Below, in pieces: positions 25,086 through 34,349 of a DNA stretch of 64,000 nucleotides (position 1 is the stretch's first letter; each line of letters starts with the position of its first letter). Source of the stretch: Deltaproteobacteria bacterium (GTDB lineage: Bacteria; Desulfobacterota; Binatia; UTPRO1); the NCBI GenBank assembly GCA_020852955.1, contig JADYZW010000033.1:1-64000 (forward strand). Reading direction: 5' to 3'. Made by a program: the position numbers and the translations under genes. The notes under the pieces are model-generated. The model had not been told where the DNA came from. It did no database searches and saw only the letters and a list, made by a program, of their open reading frames with translations.

Positions 25086-26362
25086 ACGGCCCCGCCCCTG
25101 CCGCCGAAGCCACTCTCGGCGCCCATCGCTGTCGCGCCTGCCTGGGACGTCGCTTGATCGACGTGCTCGACCTCGGCGTCCAGCCGATCGCCAATCGCTA
25201 CGTCGACGCGGCGGAGCGGGACGAGCCGGAGCCGGCGTTCCCGCTCCGCGCCTCCGCGTGCCTCGATTGTGCGCTCATGCAAGTACCCGATCGCGTGCCC
25301 GCGGAGTTCTTTCGCCATTACCTCTACGTACCGTCGGCGGCGGAGGGCCTCCGCCGACACTTCAGCGCGCTCGCCGAGCGCCTAGCGGTGGAATCCTACG
25401 TTCCCGCCTCGGGCTATCTCGTCGACATCGGCTGCAACGAAGGCGTCCTGCTGCGCGCCTGCGCCGAGCGCGGCCTACGGGTGGTCGGCGTCGACCCGGC
25501 GGAGAACCTCATCGAGCGGGTGCGCGCCGCGCGCATCGAGGTGGCCGGCGAGTACTTCGGAGGCCGGGTGGCCGACGCGCTGCGGGCACGGCACGGGCGC
25601 GCGTCGGTGATCACCACCACCAACACCTTCAATCACGTCGACGACCTGCACGAGTTCGTACGCGCCGTCCGCGACCTGCTCGCGGACGATGGGGTGTTCC
25701 TCGTGGAGGTGCCGCATGCGGCGGATCTCCTGGAGCGTAACGAGTTCGACACGATCTATCACGAGCACCTCTCGGAGTTCAGCGTGCGCTCCCTGGTGGA
25801 GCTTTTCGGCGCGTGCGGCTTGGAGGTGTACGACGTGGAAGCGCTCGCGGTGCACGGCGGCTCGATGCGCGTCTGGGGCCAGCACGCCCGCGGCCCACGA
25901 CGAGCATCCGCCGCCGTCGGGCACTGGCTCGCCGAGGAGGAAGCGCGCGGGCTGTTCGCGCCGGCCACGTACGATGCGTTCCGCGCCCGGGTCGAAGACC
26001 TGCGCGCCACGCTCCGGGCGGAGATCGCCGCGCTCCGGGCGCAGGGCAAGCGGGTGGCGGCCTACGGCGCGCCCGCCAAGGGCATGACGCTCCTCGCCTA
26101 CTGCGGGCTCGGCCCGGACGAGATCGCCTACGTCGCGGACCGCAGCCCCCTCAAGCAGCGCCGCCTCACCCCGGGCACGGGGATTCCGATCGTATCCCCG
26201 GAGCGTATCGCCGACGATCCGCCGGACGTTCTGCTCGTCCTCGCCTGGAACTATCTCGACGAGATCGCGCACCAACAAGCGGACTTCGTTCGTCGCGGCG
26301 GGCGCTTCCTCGTTCCCATCCCGACACCGCGCTTCGTCGGCGGCGCGACGGCGGCCCCGTGA
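25082..26362 (+). CDS. Sugar C-methyltransferase (TylC3/NovU type)
   Basis: 426 aa, GTG start overlapping the upstream TGA. The N-terminal zinc site CRACLGR...CLDC and the segment DLGVQPIAN are typical of C-3/C-5 sugar C-methyltransferases. A central SAM-binding domain has DIGCNEGVLL, and the C-terminal domain has GAPAKGMTLLAYCGL and VLAWNY, as in the family. The enzyme should add a methyl group to a 4-keto deoxysugar, giving a branched sugar. This fits with RfbH in the same operon. Confidence 0.88.
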   Translation: MNGPAPAAEATLGAHRCRACLGRRLIDVLDLGVQPIANRYVDAAERDEPEPAFPLRASACLDCALMQVPDRVPAEFFRHYLYVPSAAEGLRRHFSALAERLAVESYVPASGYLVDIGCNEGVLLRACAERGLRVVGVDPAENLIERVRAARIEVAGEYFGGRVADALRARHGRASVITTTNTFNHVDDLHEFVRAVRDLLADDGVFLVEVPHAADLLERNEFDTIYHEHLSEFSVRSLVELFGACGLEVYDVEALAVHGGSMRVWGQHARGPRRASAAVGHWLAEEEARGLFAPATYDAFRARVEDLRATLRAEIAALRAQGKRVAAYGAPAKGMTLLAYCGLGPDEIAYVADRSPLKQRRLTPGTGIPIVSPERIADDPPDVLLVLAWNYLDEIAHQQADFVRRGGRFLVPIPTPRFVGGATAAP

Positions 26363-27450
26363 GCGGCGGGTTGGAGATCATCCGCCGCGATCTCGCCGAG
26401 ATCGCGGCGCGCGCCGGCGAGGATCTCGAGCGGCTCGACGGCAAGCGCGTGCTCGTGACGGGCGGCGCCGGCTTCCTGATGTCGTACCTCGTCGACGTGC
26501 TCGCCGCGCGAAGCGAGGCGTCGGAACGGAACGATGCGCCGCGGGTGGTCGTTGTGGACGATTTCACCACCGCCGGCAGAGACCGCCTGTCCCATCTGGC
26601 GTCCCACCGGCGCGTCGATCTCCGCGAGCGCGACGCGTCCACGCTCGAGCTCACCGAGTCGTTCGACATCATCGTTCACGGCGCGTCGATCGCCTCGCCG
26701 GTCATGTACCGGCGGATGCCGCTGCGAACGCTCGAGGTCAACGCGCTCGGCGCCTGGGCGCTCCTCCGATCCGCACAGGAGCGCCCGCCCGAGGCGTTCG
26801 TGCTCCTGAGCACCAGCGAGATCTACGGCGATCCCGACCCCACCCACGTGCCGACGCCCGAAACCTATCCCGGCCTCGTGTCGCCGACAGGCCCACGCGC
26901 CTGCTACGATGAGTCGAAGCGTTTCGCGGAGACGCTCGCGCTCACCTATTTCCGCACGTACGGGACGCCGGTGCGCATCGTACGGCCGTTCAACGTCTAC
27001 GGACCCGGCCTGCGGCACGACGACGGACGCGTCGTACCGAGCCTCGTCGACGACGCGCAAAACGGACGGGATCTCGTGCTGCACTCGGACGGCCGCCCGC
27101 GGCGAAGCTTCTGCTACGTGACGGACTTCATCGTCTCCCTGCTCCGCGTGATCGCGGGGGGGGTCGATGGCGAAGCCTACAACGTGGGCGACGACCGCGA
27201 AGAGATCTCCATGCGCGAGCTCGCCGATCGCGTCCGCGCCGTGGCACAAGCCGCCGGCCGCGTCGTCGTGCGAACGAGCGCCGACCCGGACTACCTGACC
27301 GACAACCCGCAGCGGCGCTGCCCGGACCTCGCGAAGCTCCGGGCGCTCGGCGGATCGATGCCGTGCGTGGCCCTGGAGGACGGGCTCACGCGCTACGCGC
27401 GCTGGCTCGCCGCCGAGCGCGACGCGCGCCGGGGGAAGCGGGAATCATGA
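26359..27450 (+). CDS. NAD-dependent sugar dehydratase/decarboxylase-like SDR
   Basis: 363 aa, GTG start overlapping the previous stop. VTGGAGFLMSYL is the NAD-binding loop; STSEIYGDP, YDESKRFAE (Tyr/Lys pair) and VRPFNVYGPG match the dTDP-glucose 4,6-dehydratase/UDP-glucuronate decarboxylase group. With the UDP-sugar dehydrogenase directly downstream it could act as a UDP-glucuronate decarboxylase; equally it might supply the 4-keto sugar needed by RfbH. No typical CDP-glucose 4,6-dehydratase is present, so the second option deserves attention. Confidence 0.82.
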   Translation: MSGGLEIIRRDLAEIAARAGEDLERLDGKRVLVTGGAGFLMSYLVDVLAARSEASERNDAPRVVVVDDFTTAGRDRLSHLASHRRVDLRERDASTLELTESFDIIVHGASIASPVMYRRMPLRTLEVNALGAWALLRSAQERPPEAFVLLSTSEIYGDPDPTHVPTPETYPGLVSPTGPRACYDESKRFAETLALTYFRTYGTPVRIVRPFNVYGPGLRHDDGRVVPSLVDDAQNGRDLVLHSDGRPRRSFCYVTDFIVSLLRVIAGGVDGEAYNVGDDREEISMRELADRVRAVAQAAGRVVVRTSADPDYLTDNPQRRCPDLAKLRALGGSMPCVALEDGLTRYARWLAAERDARRGKRES

Positions 27451-28820
27451 AGGTCGGCGTCATGGGCGCGGGACGCGTCGGCCTCGCGAGCGCGCTCGTG
27501 CTCTGCGAACTCGGCCACGACGTCACGGTCTTCGACGTGGATCCGTCGCGCGTCCGGATGCTGCGCGCGGCCGCGCCGCCCTTCTTCGAGCCGGATGCCG
27601 CGGCGTCGCTGCAGGAGGCCACGCGCAGTCGTCGATGGACCGTCACGGACCGGGCCGACGCACTCGCGCGCTGCCGCAGCGTGCTGATCGCCGTCCCGAC
27701 CCCCGCGGGACCCGGCGGGCAGTACGACCTCGCGGCGCTCCGCGCCGCGGCCGACGCTTTGCGCGGGGTGCAAGCCCGTACCAATCGCGGTCTCGGCTGG
27801 GAGGGCGTCTTCCTCCGCAGCACCGTCTTACCCGGCACGACCGAAGGGGTCCTCGGGACGGCCCTCGCCGATGCCGCGGGAGGAAGCCTCCCGCCCGTCC
27901 CGATCGGCTACCTCCCGGAGTTCCTGCGTGAGGGCTCGATGCTGGCCGACGCCCGGCGGCCCGACCGCATCGTCGTCGGCGCCGCCGACGCGGGCCTGCG
28001 CGCGCTGGCGCGCGTGCTGTTCGCCGGCATCGACACGACGTGGTTCGACACCGGCATCCGCACGGCCGAGCTGATCAAGGTGGCGAACAACGCCTTGTTC
28101 TCGACCTGCGTCTCCTTCGCGAACGACATCGCCAGGCTCGCCGAAACCATCGACGGCGTGGATGCCGTGGAGGTCTTCGAAGGCATCCATCTGGACCGCC
28201 GACTGCAGGGATCCGCCGGGGCGAGCATCGCCGAGTACCTGCGGCCCGGGCCTGGCTTCGGCGGAACCTGCCTGCCGAAGGATCTCGCCGCGCTCGCCGC
28301 GCTCGCGGGCGCGCGCCCCGAGGGCGCGCCGATTCTGGACGCGGCGCTGCGTATCAATCGGATGCAGCCGACGTGGTTCGTGGAGCGCATCGCCGAGGCG
28401 CTCGGAGGGCTCGCGGATCGGCGCGTGCTGGTCCTCGGTCTCGCGTTCAAGCCGGGAACCGACGACCTGCGCGAATCCGTCGCCCTCACCCTCTGTCGCG
28501 AGCTCGCCCGCCGGGGCGCGGCGGTCCGCGCGCACGACCCATGGGCGGAACCGGGGGCCGCGCGCGCGCTGCTCGCCTCGTCCGGTGTCGTGGTGGTCGA
28601 GAACGGCGCCTTCCGCGACGCCTTCGCGTCCGCCGAGGCGGCTATTCTCGTCACCCCGTGGCCGGTCTACGCGCGGACGCTTCCGGAGCTGCTCGCCATG
28701 CGATCCGCGCCTTTGCTGTTCGCGGATGCACGTGGGATCTTTCGGAACGTGACGCGTGCGCGATGCGTGACCTACCTCGGCATCGGCGCGCGCCCCGTCC
28801 GTGACGAGAGGGTCGGATGA
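27447..28820 (+). CDS. UDP-glucose/GDP-mannose dehydrogenase family protein
   Basis: 457 aa. GAGRVGLASALVLCELGH is the N-terminal NAD-binding motif, GFGGTCLPKD holds the catalytic Cys (C275), and VLGLAFKPGTDDLRES starts the C-terminal domain. These enzymes oxidise the C6 of a nucleotide sugar twice to a uronate. Start and stop overlap the neighbours (ATGA). The length is normal and all key residues are present. Confidence 0.9.
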   Translation: MKVGVMGAGRVGLASALVLCELGHDVTVFDVDPSRVRMLRAAAPPFFEPDAAASLQEATRSRRWTVTDRADALARCRSVLIAVPTPAGPGGQYDLAALRAAADALRGVQARTNRGLGWEGVFLRSTVLPGTTEGVLGTALADAAGGSLPPVPIGYLPEFLREGSMLADARRPDRIVVGAADAGLRALARVLFAGIDTTWFDTGIRTAELIKVANNALFSTCVSFANDIARLAETIDGVDAVEVFEGIHLDRRLQGSAGASIAEYLRPGPGFGGTCLPKDLAALAALAGARPEGAPILDAALRINRMQPTWFVERIAEALGGLADRRVLVLGLAFKPGTDDLRESVALTLCRELARRGAAVRAHDPWAEPGAARALLASSGVVVVENGAFRDAFASAEAAILVTPWPVYARTLPELLAMRSAPLLFADARGIFRNVTRARCVTYLGIGARPVRDERVG

Positions 28821-30136
28821 CGGAGCGCGCGGCCCGGAGCGCGCGTCTCCGCAGCGAAATCAGGGAGCGCGTCCGCGAACTCCACGCCCTCGACCACGGC
28901 GCTCAGCCCTTCGTGCCGGGAGAGACGTACGTCGCGTACTCGGGCCGCGTCTTCGACGGATCCGAACTCGAGGCCCTCGTCGAGCGCGCGCTCGACGCGT
29001 GGATCACGGCGGGGCCCTCCGCCGCGGAGTTCGAGCGTGCGCTCGCCGCGTACACCGGGGCGCGGAGCGCCGTCTTCGTCAACTCCGGGTCGTCGGCGAA
29101 TCTCCTGGCGCTCGCGGCGTGCACCTCGCCGAAGCTCGACCGCCCGCTCGCGCCGGGCGACGAGGTGATCACGGCGGCGGCGGCCTTCCCGACCACCGTC
29201 AACCCGATCGTGCAGGTCGGTTGCCTGCCGGTCTTCGTCGACGTGGAGCTCGGGACGTACAACCCCGATCCGGGGCGCATCGAGCGCGCGATCGGGCCGC
29301 GCACCCGCGCCATCATGGTCGCCCACGCGGTCGGCAATCCGTTCGACGCCGTCGCCTACGGGGCCCTCGCCGAGCGGCACGGGCTCTTCCTGATCGAAGA
29401 CACGTGCGACGGGCTCGGCGGCACGCTCGCCGGCAGGATGCTCGGCACCTTCGGCGATTTCGGCACGTTGTCGTTCTACCCCGCGCACCAGATGACGACC
29501 GGCGAAGGCGGCGCGGTCCTGTGCAACGACCCCGCCCGCCGGAGACTCGTCGAGTCCTTCCGCGACTGGGGGAAGGACTGCTGGTGCGAGCCGGGCAAGG
29601 ACGACACCTGCGGCAAACGCTTCGGCTGGCAGCTCGGACAGCTGCCGGAAGGCTACGATCACAAGTACGTGTTCAGCCACCTCGGCTACAACTTGAAGGC
29701 GACCGACCTGCAAGCCGCCGTGGGACTGGCGCAGCTCCGCCGCATGCCGTCGTTCGTCGCTCGCCGCCGCCAGAACTTCGCGGCGCTCCTGCAATGCCTC
29801 GAACCCTTCGCGGACGTCCTGATCCTGCCGCGTTCCGACGCGCGGGCGGAGCCGTGCTGGTACGCCTTCCCGATCACGGTGCGCGCGAACGCGCCGTTCA
29901 CCAAGAACGCGTTCGTCGCGTTCCTCGAGGAGCGTCGGATCGCGACGCGCTCGCTCTTCGCCGGCAATCTGCTGCGACAGCCGGCCTGGACCGGACGCCG
30001 GCACCGCGTCGCCGGCTCACTCGACAACAGCGACACCATCATGACCTCGACGTTCCTGGTCGGCGTATATCCCGGCATCGACGACGAGCGTCTGCACTAC
30101 CTGCAGCGCACGCTGCGGGCGTTCCTCACGCGATGA
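28817..30136 (+). CDS. rfbH: RfbH-type CDP-4-keto-6-deoxyglucose 3-dehydrase
   Basis: 439 aa. It has the aminotransferase fold of the DegT/DnrJ family, but the PLP lysine is replaced by His (SFYPAH, H224), as in the 3-deoxygenating enzyme E1. DCWCEPGKDDTCGKRF carries the cysteines of the [2Fe-2S] cluster used by E1 (C255, C257, C265). It removes the C3 hydroxyl of CDP-4-keto-6-deoxyglucose together with a ferredoxin-type reductase, on the way to 3,6-dideoxy or branched sugars. The matching cytidylyltransferase RfbF is at 36096. A second copy is at 59703. Confidence 0.92.
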   Translation: MTERAARSARLRSEIRERVRELHALDHGAQPFVPGETYVAYSGRVFDGSELEALVERALDAWITAGPSAAEFERALAAYTGARSAVFVNSGSSANLLALAACTSPKLDRPLAPGDEVITAAAAFPTTVNPIVQVGCLPVFVDVELGTYNPDPGRIERAIGPRTRAIMVAHAVGNPFDAVAYGALAERHGLFLIEDTCDGLGGTLAGRMLGTFGDFGTLSFYPAHQMTTGEGGAVLCNDPARRRLVESFRDWGKDCWCEPGKDDTCGKRFGWQLGQLPEGYDHKYVFSHLGYNLKATDLQAAVGLAQLRRMPSFVARRRQNFAALLQCLEPFADVLILPRSDARAEPCWYAFPITVRANAPFTKNAFVAFLEERRIATRSLFAGNLLRQPAWTGRRHRVAGSLDNSDTIMTSTFLVGVYPGIDDERLHYLQRTLRAFLTR

Positions 30137-31401
30137 CGCGCGACGCCGATCCGCCGCGCGGGCGCGGCCGCCGTCGCCCGGACTCCGCCCCCTGCCCCTG
30201 TTGCGCGAGCGCCGTCGCCGGGTCGCCGGCCTTCGTCCACCCCGCGGTGCCGGTGCTGCTCAACGTCCTCGCCCCGACCGAGGAGGCAGCCCGCCGTGCG
30301 CCCGCCAGGCGCCTCGAGTTGGTCGACTGCCCGACGTGCGGAGCGGTGTTCAACCGCGCCTTCGACGGCGTGCCCTACGGTCCGGACTACTTCGTCGACC
30401 CCACGCGCTCCGCGCGCTATCGGCAGCACCTCGACGACGTGAGCGATCGGCTGGCCGCCCGCATGGAACGATCGCCGACCTTCTCCGTGGTCGACGTCGG
30501 CGCCGGCCAGGGCAGCTTCCTCGCCCACCTGGCCGGACGGCTCGGCACCCGCGTCGCGCGGGCCCACGGCTTCGATCCGGCCTTCCGCGCGGGACAGGCG
30601 CAGCTGCCGGACAACGTCGGCGTCACCGCGGCACGCCTCGACGCCGCAGGAGCGGCCGCACTCGATTTCCCCGTGGACGTCGTCGTCACGCGGCACGTCC
30701 TGGAGCATGTCGCCGCTCCGGTCCCGTTTCTGGCGTCACTCCGAGAAAGCCTCGCGGCGCCCTTCCTGCTGCTCGTCGAAACGCCGAACGTCGCCCACAG
30801 CCTGGAGCACGGACTGCTCCACGACTTCTGCTACGAGCACTGCACCATGCTCGGCGAGACGGCGCTCGCCGAGGTCCTGGGGCGGGCGGGCTACGACCAC
30901 GTCCAGGTCGGACGCGCCTTCGGCGGCGAGTACCTCCTGGCGTTCGCCGCCGCGCCCGGCGCGCGCCCGGCGGCACCGCGCCCGACACCCCCTGACGCGG
31001 GCGTTCCACGCGCGGTCCCGACTCGCCTCGCCGACGTCGCCAGGCGTTTCGTGCCGGAGCACCGCGATCGCCTCCGGCACGCGCGAGCGCGCGGCCCCAT
31101 CGCGCTCTGGGGAGCCGCGGGAAAGGGGGCGCTCTTCGTACACCTGGTCGATCCGGATCGCGAGCTCGTGAGCACGGTCGTGGACATCCATCCGAACAAG
31201 CACGGCATGTTCCTGCCAGGGACGGGCCATCGCATCGTCTCGCCGGAGGAAGCGCGGCGACGAACGGTGCGCACGGTCGTCGTCGCGAACGCCACCTACG
31301 TCGACGAGGTCGCGGCGCTCTGCGACGCCATGGAGCTCCGCGCCGACATCGAGTGCGTCGGCAACCGGCCCTTCACGCGGACGGCCCGCGGACGGCCCTG
31401 A
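30133..31401 (+). CDS. Class I methyltransferase with N-terminal zinc site
   Basis: 422 aa. CPCC...CPTCGAVFN near the N-terminus is a zinc-binding pair as in sugar C-methyltransferases; VVDVGAGQGSFLAHL is SAM motif I; TRHVLEHVAAPVPFL is the usual post-motif region. The C-terminal third has IALWGAAGKGALFVHLVD and VVVANATYVDEV, resembling the C-terminal domain of the C-methyltransferase at 25082, so the two are distant relatives. It is the last gene of the operon. It could methylate a second position of the sugar or serve a different sugar. Confidence 0.8.
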   Translation: MTRDADPPRGRGRRRPDSAPCPCCASAVAGSPAFVHPAVPVLLNVLAPTEEAARRAPARRLELVDCPTCGAVFNRAFDGVPYGPDYFVDPTRSARYRQHLDDVSDRLAARMERSPTFSVVDVGAGQGSFLAHLAGRLGTRVARAHGFDPAFRAGQAQLPDNVGVTAARLDAAGAAALDFPVDVVVTRHVLEHVAAPVPFLASLRESLAAPFLLLVETPNVAHSLEHGLLHDFCYEHCTMLGETALAEVLGRAGYDHVQVGRAFGGEYLLAFAAAPGARPAAPRPTPPDAGVPRAVPTRLADVARRFVPEHRDRLRHARARGPIALWGAAGKGALFVHLVDPDRELVSTVVDIHPNKHGMFLPGTGHRIVSPEEARRRTVRTVVVANATYVDEVAALCDAMELRADIECVGNRPFTRTARGRP

Positions 31402-31419
31402 CCACCGCGTACGGATCCG

Positions 31420-32190
31420 TCAGCGGCTCTTCTCCGCTTCGCGCACCGCCACGCCGTCGCGGAGCAGTGGCACCGCCATCTGGATCGGACGGTCCCGGGC
31501 GTCCAGCACCGGCCGCGGCGAGAACTGACACAGATAGGCGCGCCGCACGCCTTCGCTCCGATTCAGCCCGCTACGATGCGGCAGCAAGCCCGACATGAGG
31601 ATCACGCTTCCCGCCGGCACCGGCAGGAGCGTGCCGACGGCACTTCCGAAGTCGGCCACGAAGTTTCCGTGCTCGTCCTGGCGATGCGCCCGCACGGCGT
31701 CGAAGCGCCGCTCGGTGAACGGCAGGACCTCCAGGGCACCGTTCTCGGCCGTCACGTCGTCGAGGGCGGTCCACAGGCTGAGGTTCGGCGCGTAGTGCCC
31801 GTAGCCGTAGGCGTCGACGTAGCCGTGATCCTGATGCCATCCGAACGGCACACGATTGTGCGGCAGCTTGAGTACGAACAGCTCGATGAAAAGGTACGCC
31901 TCGACTCCGACGAAGGCCTTGGCGCACTCGACCATCAAGGCGCTGCGCAGGTAGTCGGCGAGCGCGGGTCGCTCGCGCGACCGGCCGGGAATGAAGTAGT
32001 GCTCGCCGACGTAGTTCAGGCGATCAACGGTCTTCTTCGCCGCGATCTCCCCCTCGTGCCACGCGAGCGCGTGATCGGCTTCCGCGCGCAGGGCGCCGAG
32101 CCGATCGGGGGGCAGGGCGCGCTCCATCACGAGATATCCTTCACGGGCGAAGGCGTCGCGCTCGTCGGGCGTGAGACGTCGGGGCGTCAT
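31420..32190 (-). CDS. PhyH-family iron/2-oxoglutarate dioxygenase
   Basis: 256 aa. WHQDHGY gives the HxD pair and LLPHRSGLNRS the distal His and the 2-oxoglutarate Arg, as in phytanoyl-CoA dioxygenase-like enzymes; the N-terminal GYLVMERAL is also typical. The ATG overlaps the stop of another PhyH gene (ATGA), so the two are translated as a unit. The family hydroxylates lipids, sugars, amino acids and natural products, so the substrate is open. Confidence 0.88.
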   Translation of the reverse strand: MTPRRLTPDERDAFAREGYLVMERALPPDRLGALRAEADHALAWHEGEIAAKKTVDRLNYVGEHYFIPGRSRERPALADYLRSALMVECAKAFVGVEAYLFIELFVLKLPHNRVPFGWHQDHGYVDAYGYGHYAPNLSLWTALDDVTAENGALEVLPFTERRFDAVRAHRQDEHGNFVADFGSAVGTLLPVPAGSVILMSGLLPHRSGLNRSEGVRRAYLCQFSPRPVLDARDRPIQMAVPLLRDGVAVREAEKSR

Positions 32191-33299
32191 CCGAGGCGCG
32201 CCAGCTCCGCCTTGGCGGCGGCGTGGTCGGGGTCGAGTTCGAGCGCGCGCAGCAGGAGCAACCGGCGCTGCTCGCGGGTGATGTCGGACCCGAGCGTGGC
32301 GTACTCGCGCACGATCGCGTCGGGATCGTTGCGGGCGCCGACGAGATCGCCGTTGACGTTCACGTCCTCTTCGCTGATCGCGAAGAGCGCGTTGAGCGCG
32401 CGGCGGCTCCCGATCGCGTCGCCGGCGCCGACAGCGGCGCGATGGACCCGGAGCGCCGCGTCGATCGCGGCCCCCTGTCGCGGGAGACGCCGGCGGATCG
32501 CGTCGACGATGGCCTCGCCTCGGACGCGCGCCGCTCCCCGTTCCCCGAGCGCATACTCGCGCATGACGTCGTCGGTCGAGCGGCCGCCCCGGGCCACGGG
32601 CACCTGATCGCCGAAGAGCATGCGGCTCGGCAGAAGGCGCTGCTCGGGCAGGCTGAACGACAAACTGTACCCGAACCGCGGGGAATCACCGCGGTTCGGC
32701 GGGCTGGCGTGCGCCGTGGTCGCGCGGAAGACGACGATCTGCCCCACATCCATTTCCAATTGATGGACGGGCTCCCGCGCGGCGCACGCCAGGTACTTGA
32801 GATCCTCGTCCCATCGGTGCGGCAGGAGCGCCGTGTGGCTGCCCGGGCTCATGACCATCGCGCCGTTCCGGCCGTCGCAGCGCGTGAGCGCGACCCAGCA
32901 GCTCAAGGTCTCCGGGTGCTCCATCTGCGCGTAGGCGCCATCCTGGTGCCAGGGAAACCGGGTCAACCCCGCCTCGTCCACCGCCTTCACGTGCGCCTGG
33001 TTCCACATCATGTCGGCATCGGGGCCGATGCACGCGGCGGCGATCGCCGCGAACACGGGCGAACGGCAGAACTCGGCGGCGGCGTCGCTCACGCGATGGA
33101 GACGCGGCAGCTCCGGCCGAAGGCGATCCCAGCGCGCCTCCTCCGCGCGCGGGCGCTCCGTGCGCCGCGCCGCCCACGCCTCCTCGATGGCGGACCTGAC
33201 CGGGGCCAGCTCCGCCTCGCTGAACGCGGGGGCGGTGACGAAGTACCCGTCCTCGTCGAAGGCGCGGCGCTGTTCGGGGCTGACGGCGAAGCCCGGCAT
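32187..33299 (-). CDS. PhyH-family dioxygenase with C-terminal extension
   Basis: 370 aa. FPWHQDGAYAQME supplies the HxD iron ligands and TTAHASPPNRGDSPRFG the distal His and 2-oxoglutarate-binding Arg. An extra C-terminal helical region (about residues 260-370) ends in LLLRALELDPDHAAAKAEL, which looks like a single TPR-type helix pair. It is the first gene of a coupled pair of different PhyH enzymes, preceded closely by a promoter-like element. Substrate unknown; location between sugar genes suggests a sugar or glycolipid. Confidence 0.87.
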   Translation of the reverse strand: MPGFAVSPEQRRAFDEDGYFVTAPAFSEAELAPVRSAIEEAWAARRTERPRAEEARWDRLRPELPRLHRVSDAAAEFCRSPVFAAIAAACIGPDADMMWNQAHVKAVDEAGLTRFPWHQDGAYAQMEHPETLSCWVALTRCDGRNGAMVMSPGSHTALLPHRWDEDLKYLACAAREPVHQLEMDVGQIVVFRATTAHASPPNRGDSPRFGYSLSFSLPEQRLLPSRMLFGDQVPVARGGRSTDDVMREYALGERGAARVRGEAIVDAIRRRLPRQGAAIDAALRVHRAAVGAGDAIGSRRALNALFAISEEDVNVNGDLVGARNDPDAIVREYATLGSDITREQRRLLLLRALELDPDHAAAKAELARLG

Positions 33300-33309
33300 G
33301 GGATGCCAA

Positions 33310-33339
33310 TCTCTAGCCGATGCGGGCCGCCGGCGTCCA
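33310..33339 (-). promoter_or_regulatory. Predicted promoter giving a near-leaderless PhyH transcript
   Basis: On the minus strand, TGGACG (33339-33334), an 18-base spacer and TAGAGA (33315-33310) end exactly 10 bases before the ATG at 33299. The TPR gene at 51191 shows the same -10 type and the same 10-base distance, so both mRNAs may begin at or next to the start codon. Confidence 0.4.
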
Positions 33340-33374
33340 CGACGTCTCGACGCCGTCGCCGGATCGCCCGCCGA

Positions 33375-34349
33375 CTACCGCGCGACGCGCCACGGCGCGG
33401 TCAGGCGGTCGAGCGCGTCCATCTCGGCTTCGCCGAGCGCCACCCCGATGGCCTTCGCATTGCGGACCGCCTGCTCTCCCGTCTTCGCACCCGCGAGCGG
33501 CACCACTCCCGGCCGGGCGAGCAGCCACGCGAGGGCGACGGCAGCGGCATCGACACCGTGCCGCATGGCCATCGCGCGCAGAGCCGCGATCACGGGCTGG
33601 GCGGCGGCGACGTTGGCCGGCGAGAACCACGCCGCCTCCGCGCGCGGCCCGGCGGGGCGTCGTCCGGCATCGTAGGCGCCGCACAGGAGGCCCTGCTCGA
33701 GGGGGCTGTAGGCGAGGAGCGTCACGCCGAGTTCGCGACAGGCGTCGAGCACGCCGTCGACCTCCGGCGTACGGTGCAGCAGCGAGTAGTGGACCTGGTT
33801 CGTCGCCAGCGCCACGCCACGTCGCGCCAGCGCCGCGTGGGCTTCGCGCATCTCGCCCGCCCGGAAATTGCTCACGCCGACGGCGCGCACCTGCCCCGCC
33901 TCGACGGCGTCGGCGAAGGCGTGCATGGTGTCCGCAATGGGAACTTCCTCGCGATCGGCCCAGTGCAGCTGGTACAGATCGATGCGGGGCAGCCCCATCC
34001 GCTTCAGGCTTCCCGCGAGCCCCCTCGGAATGGCCGCCGGGCCGCCGCGACGCGCGATCGGCGCGTACTTGGTGGCGATCACGAGATCGCGCCCGCTCTT
34101 GCGCGCGAGCCAGCCGAGCATCTTCTCGCCCCTGCCGGCGCCGTAGGCCTCGGCCGTGTCGAACAAGTTCAGCCCGGCCGCGAGGCACGCGCCGAAGGCG
34201 TCGACGACGTCGCGCGGTCCGTGGTCTTGCTCATAGCGCCAGTAGCGCTTGTCGCCCCACGCCCAGCACCCGACGCCGAGCGTCGCGACTTCGAGCGGCC
34301 CTTGGCCGAGGCGGACGCGCCGAGGCCTCGGAGCGTCGGTCGGTGTCAC
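33375..34349 (-). CDS. Aldo/keto reductase
   Basis: 324 aa from a GTG whose TG overlaps the TGA of the upstream glycosyltransferase gene (GTGA). NLFDTAEAYGAGRGEKMLG carries the catalytic Asp and Tyr, VIATKYAP the Lys, and DLYQLHWAD the His of the aldo/keto reductase tetrad; VGVSNF and the C-terminal PLAGAKTGEQ NADPH loop complete it. It would reduce an aldehyde or ketone with NADPH, possibly a keto-sugar given its neighbours. An ATG 21 bases upstream is an alternative start. Confidence 0.9.
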   Translation of the reverse strand: MTPTDAPRPRRVRLGQGPLEVATLGVGCWAWGDKRYWRYEQDHGPRDVVDAFGACLAAGLNLFDTAEAYGAGRGEKMLGWLARKSGRDLVIATKYAPIARRGGPAAIPRGLAGSLKRMGLPRIDLYQLHWADREEVPIADTMHAFADAVEAGQVRAVGVSNFRAGEMREAHAALARRGVALATNQVHYSLLHRTPEVDGVLDACRELGVTLLAYSPLEQGLLCGAYDAGRRPAGPRAEAAWFSPANVAAAQPVIAALRAMAMRHGVDAAAVALAWLLARPGVVPLAGAKTGEQAVRNAKAIGVALGEAEMDALDRLTAPWRVAR

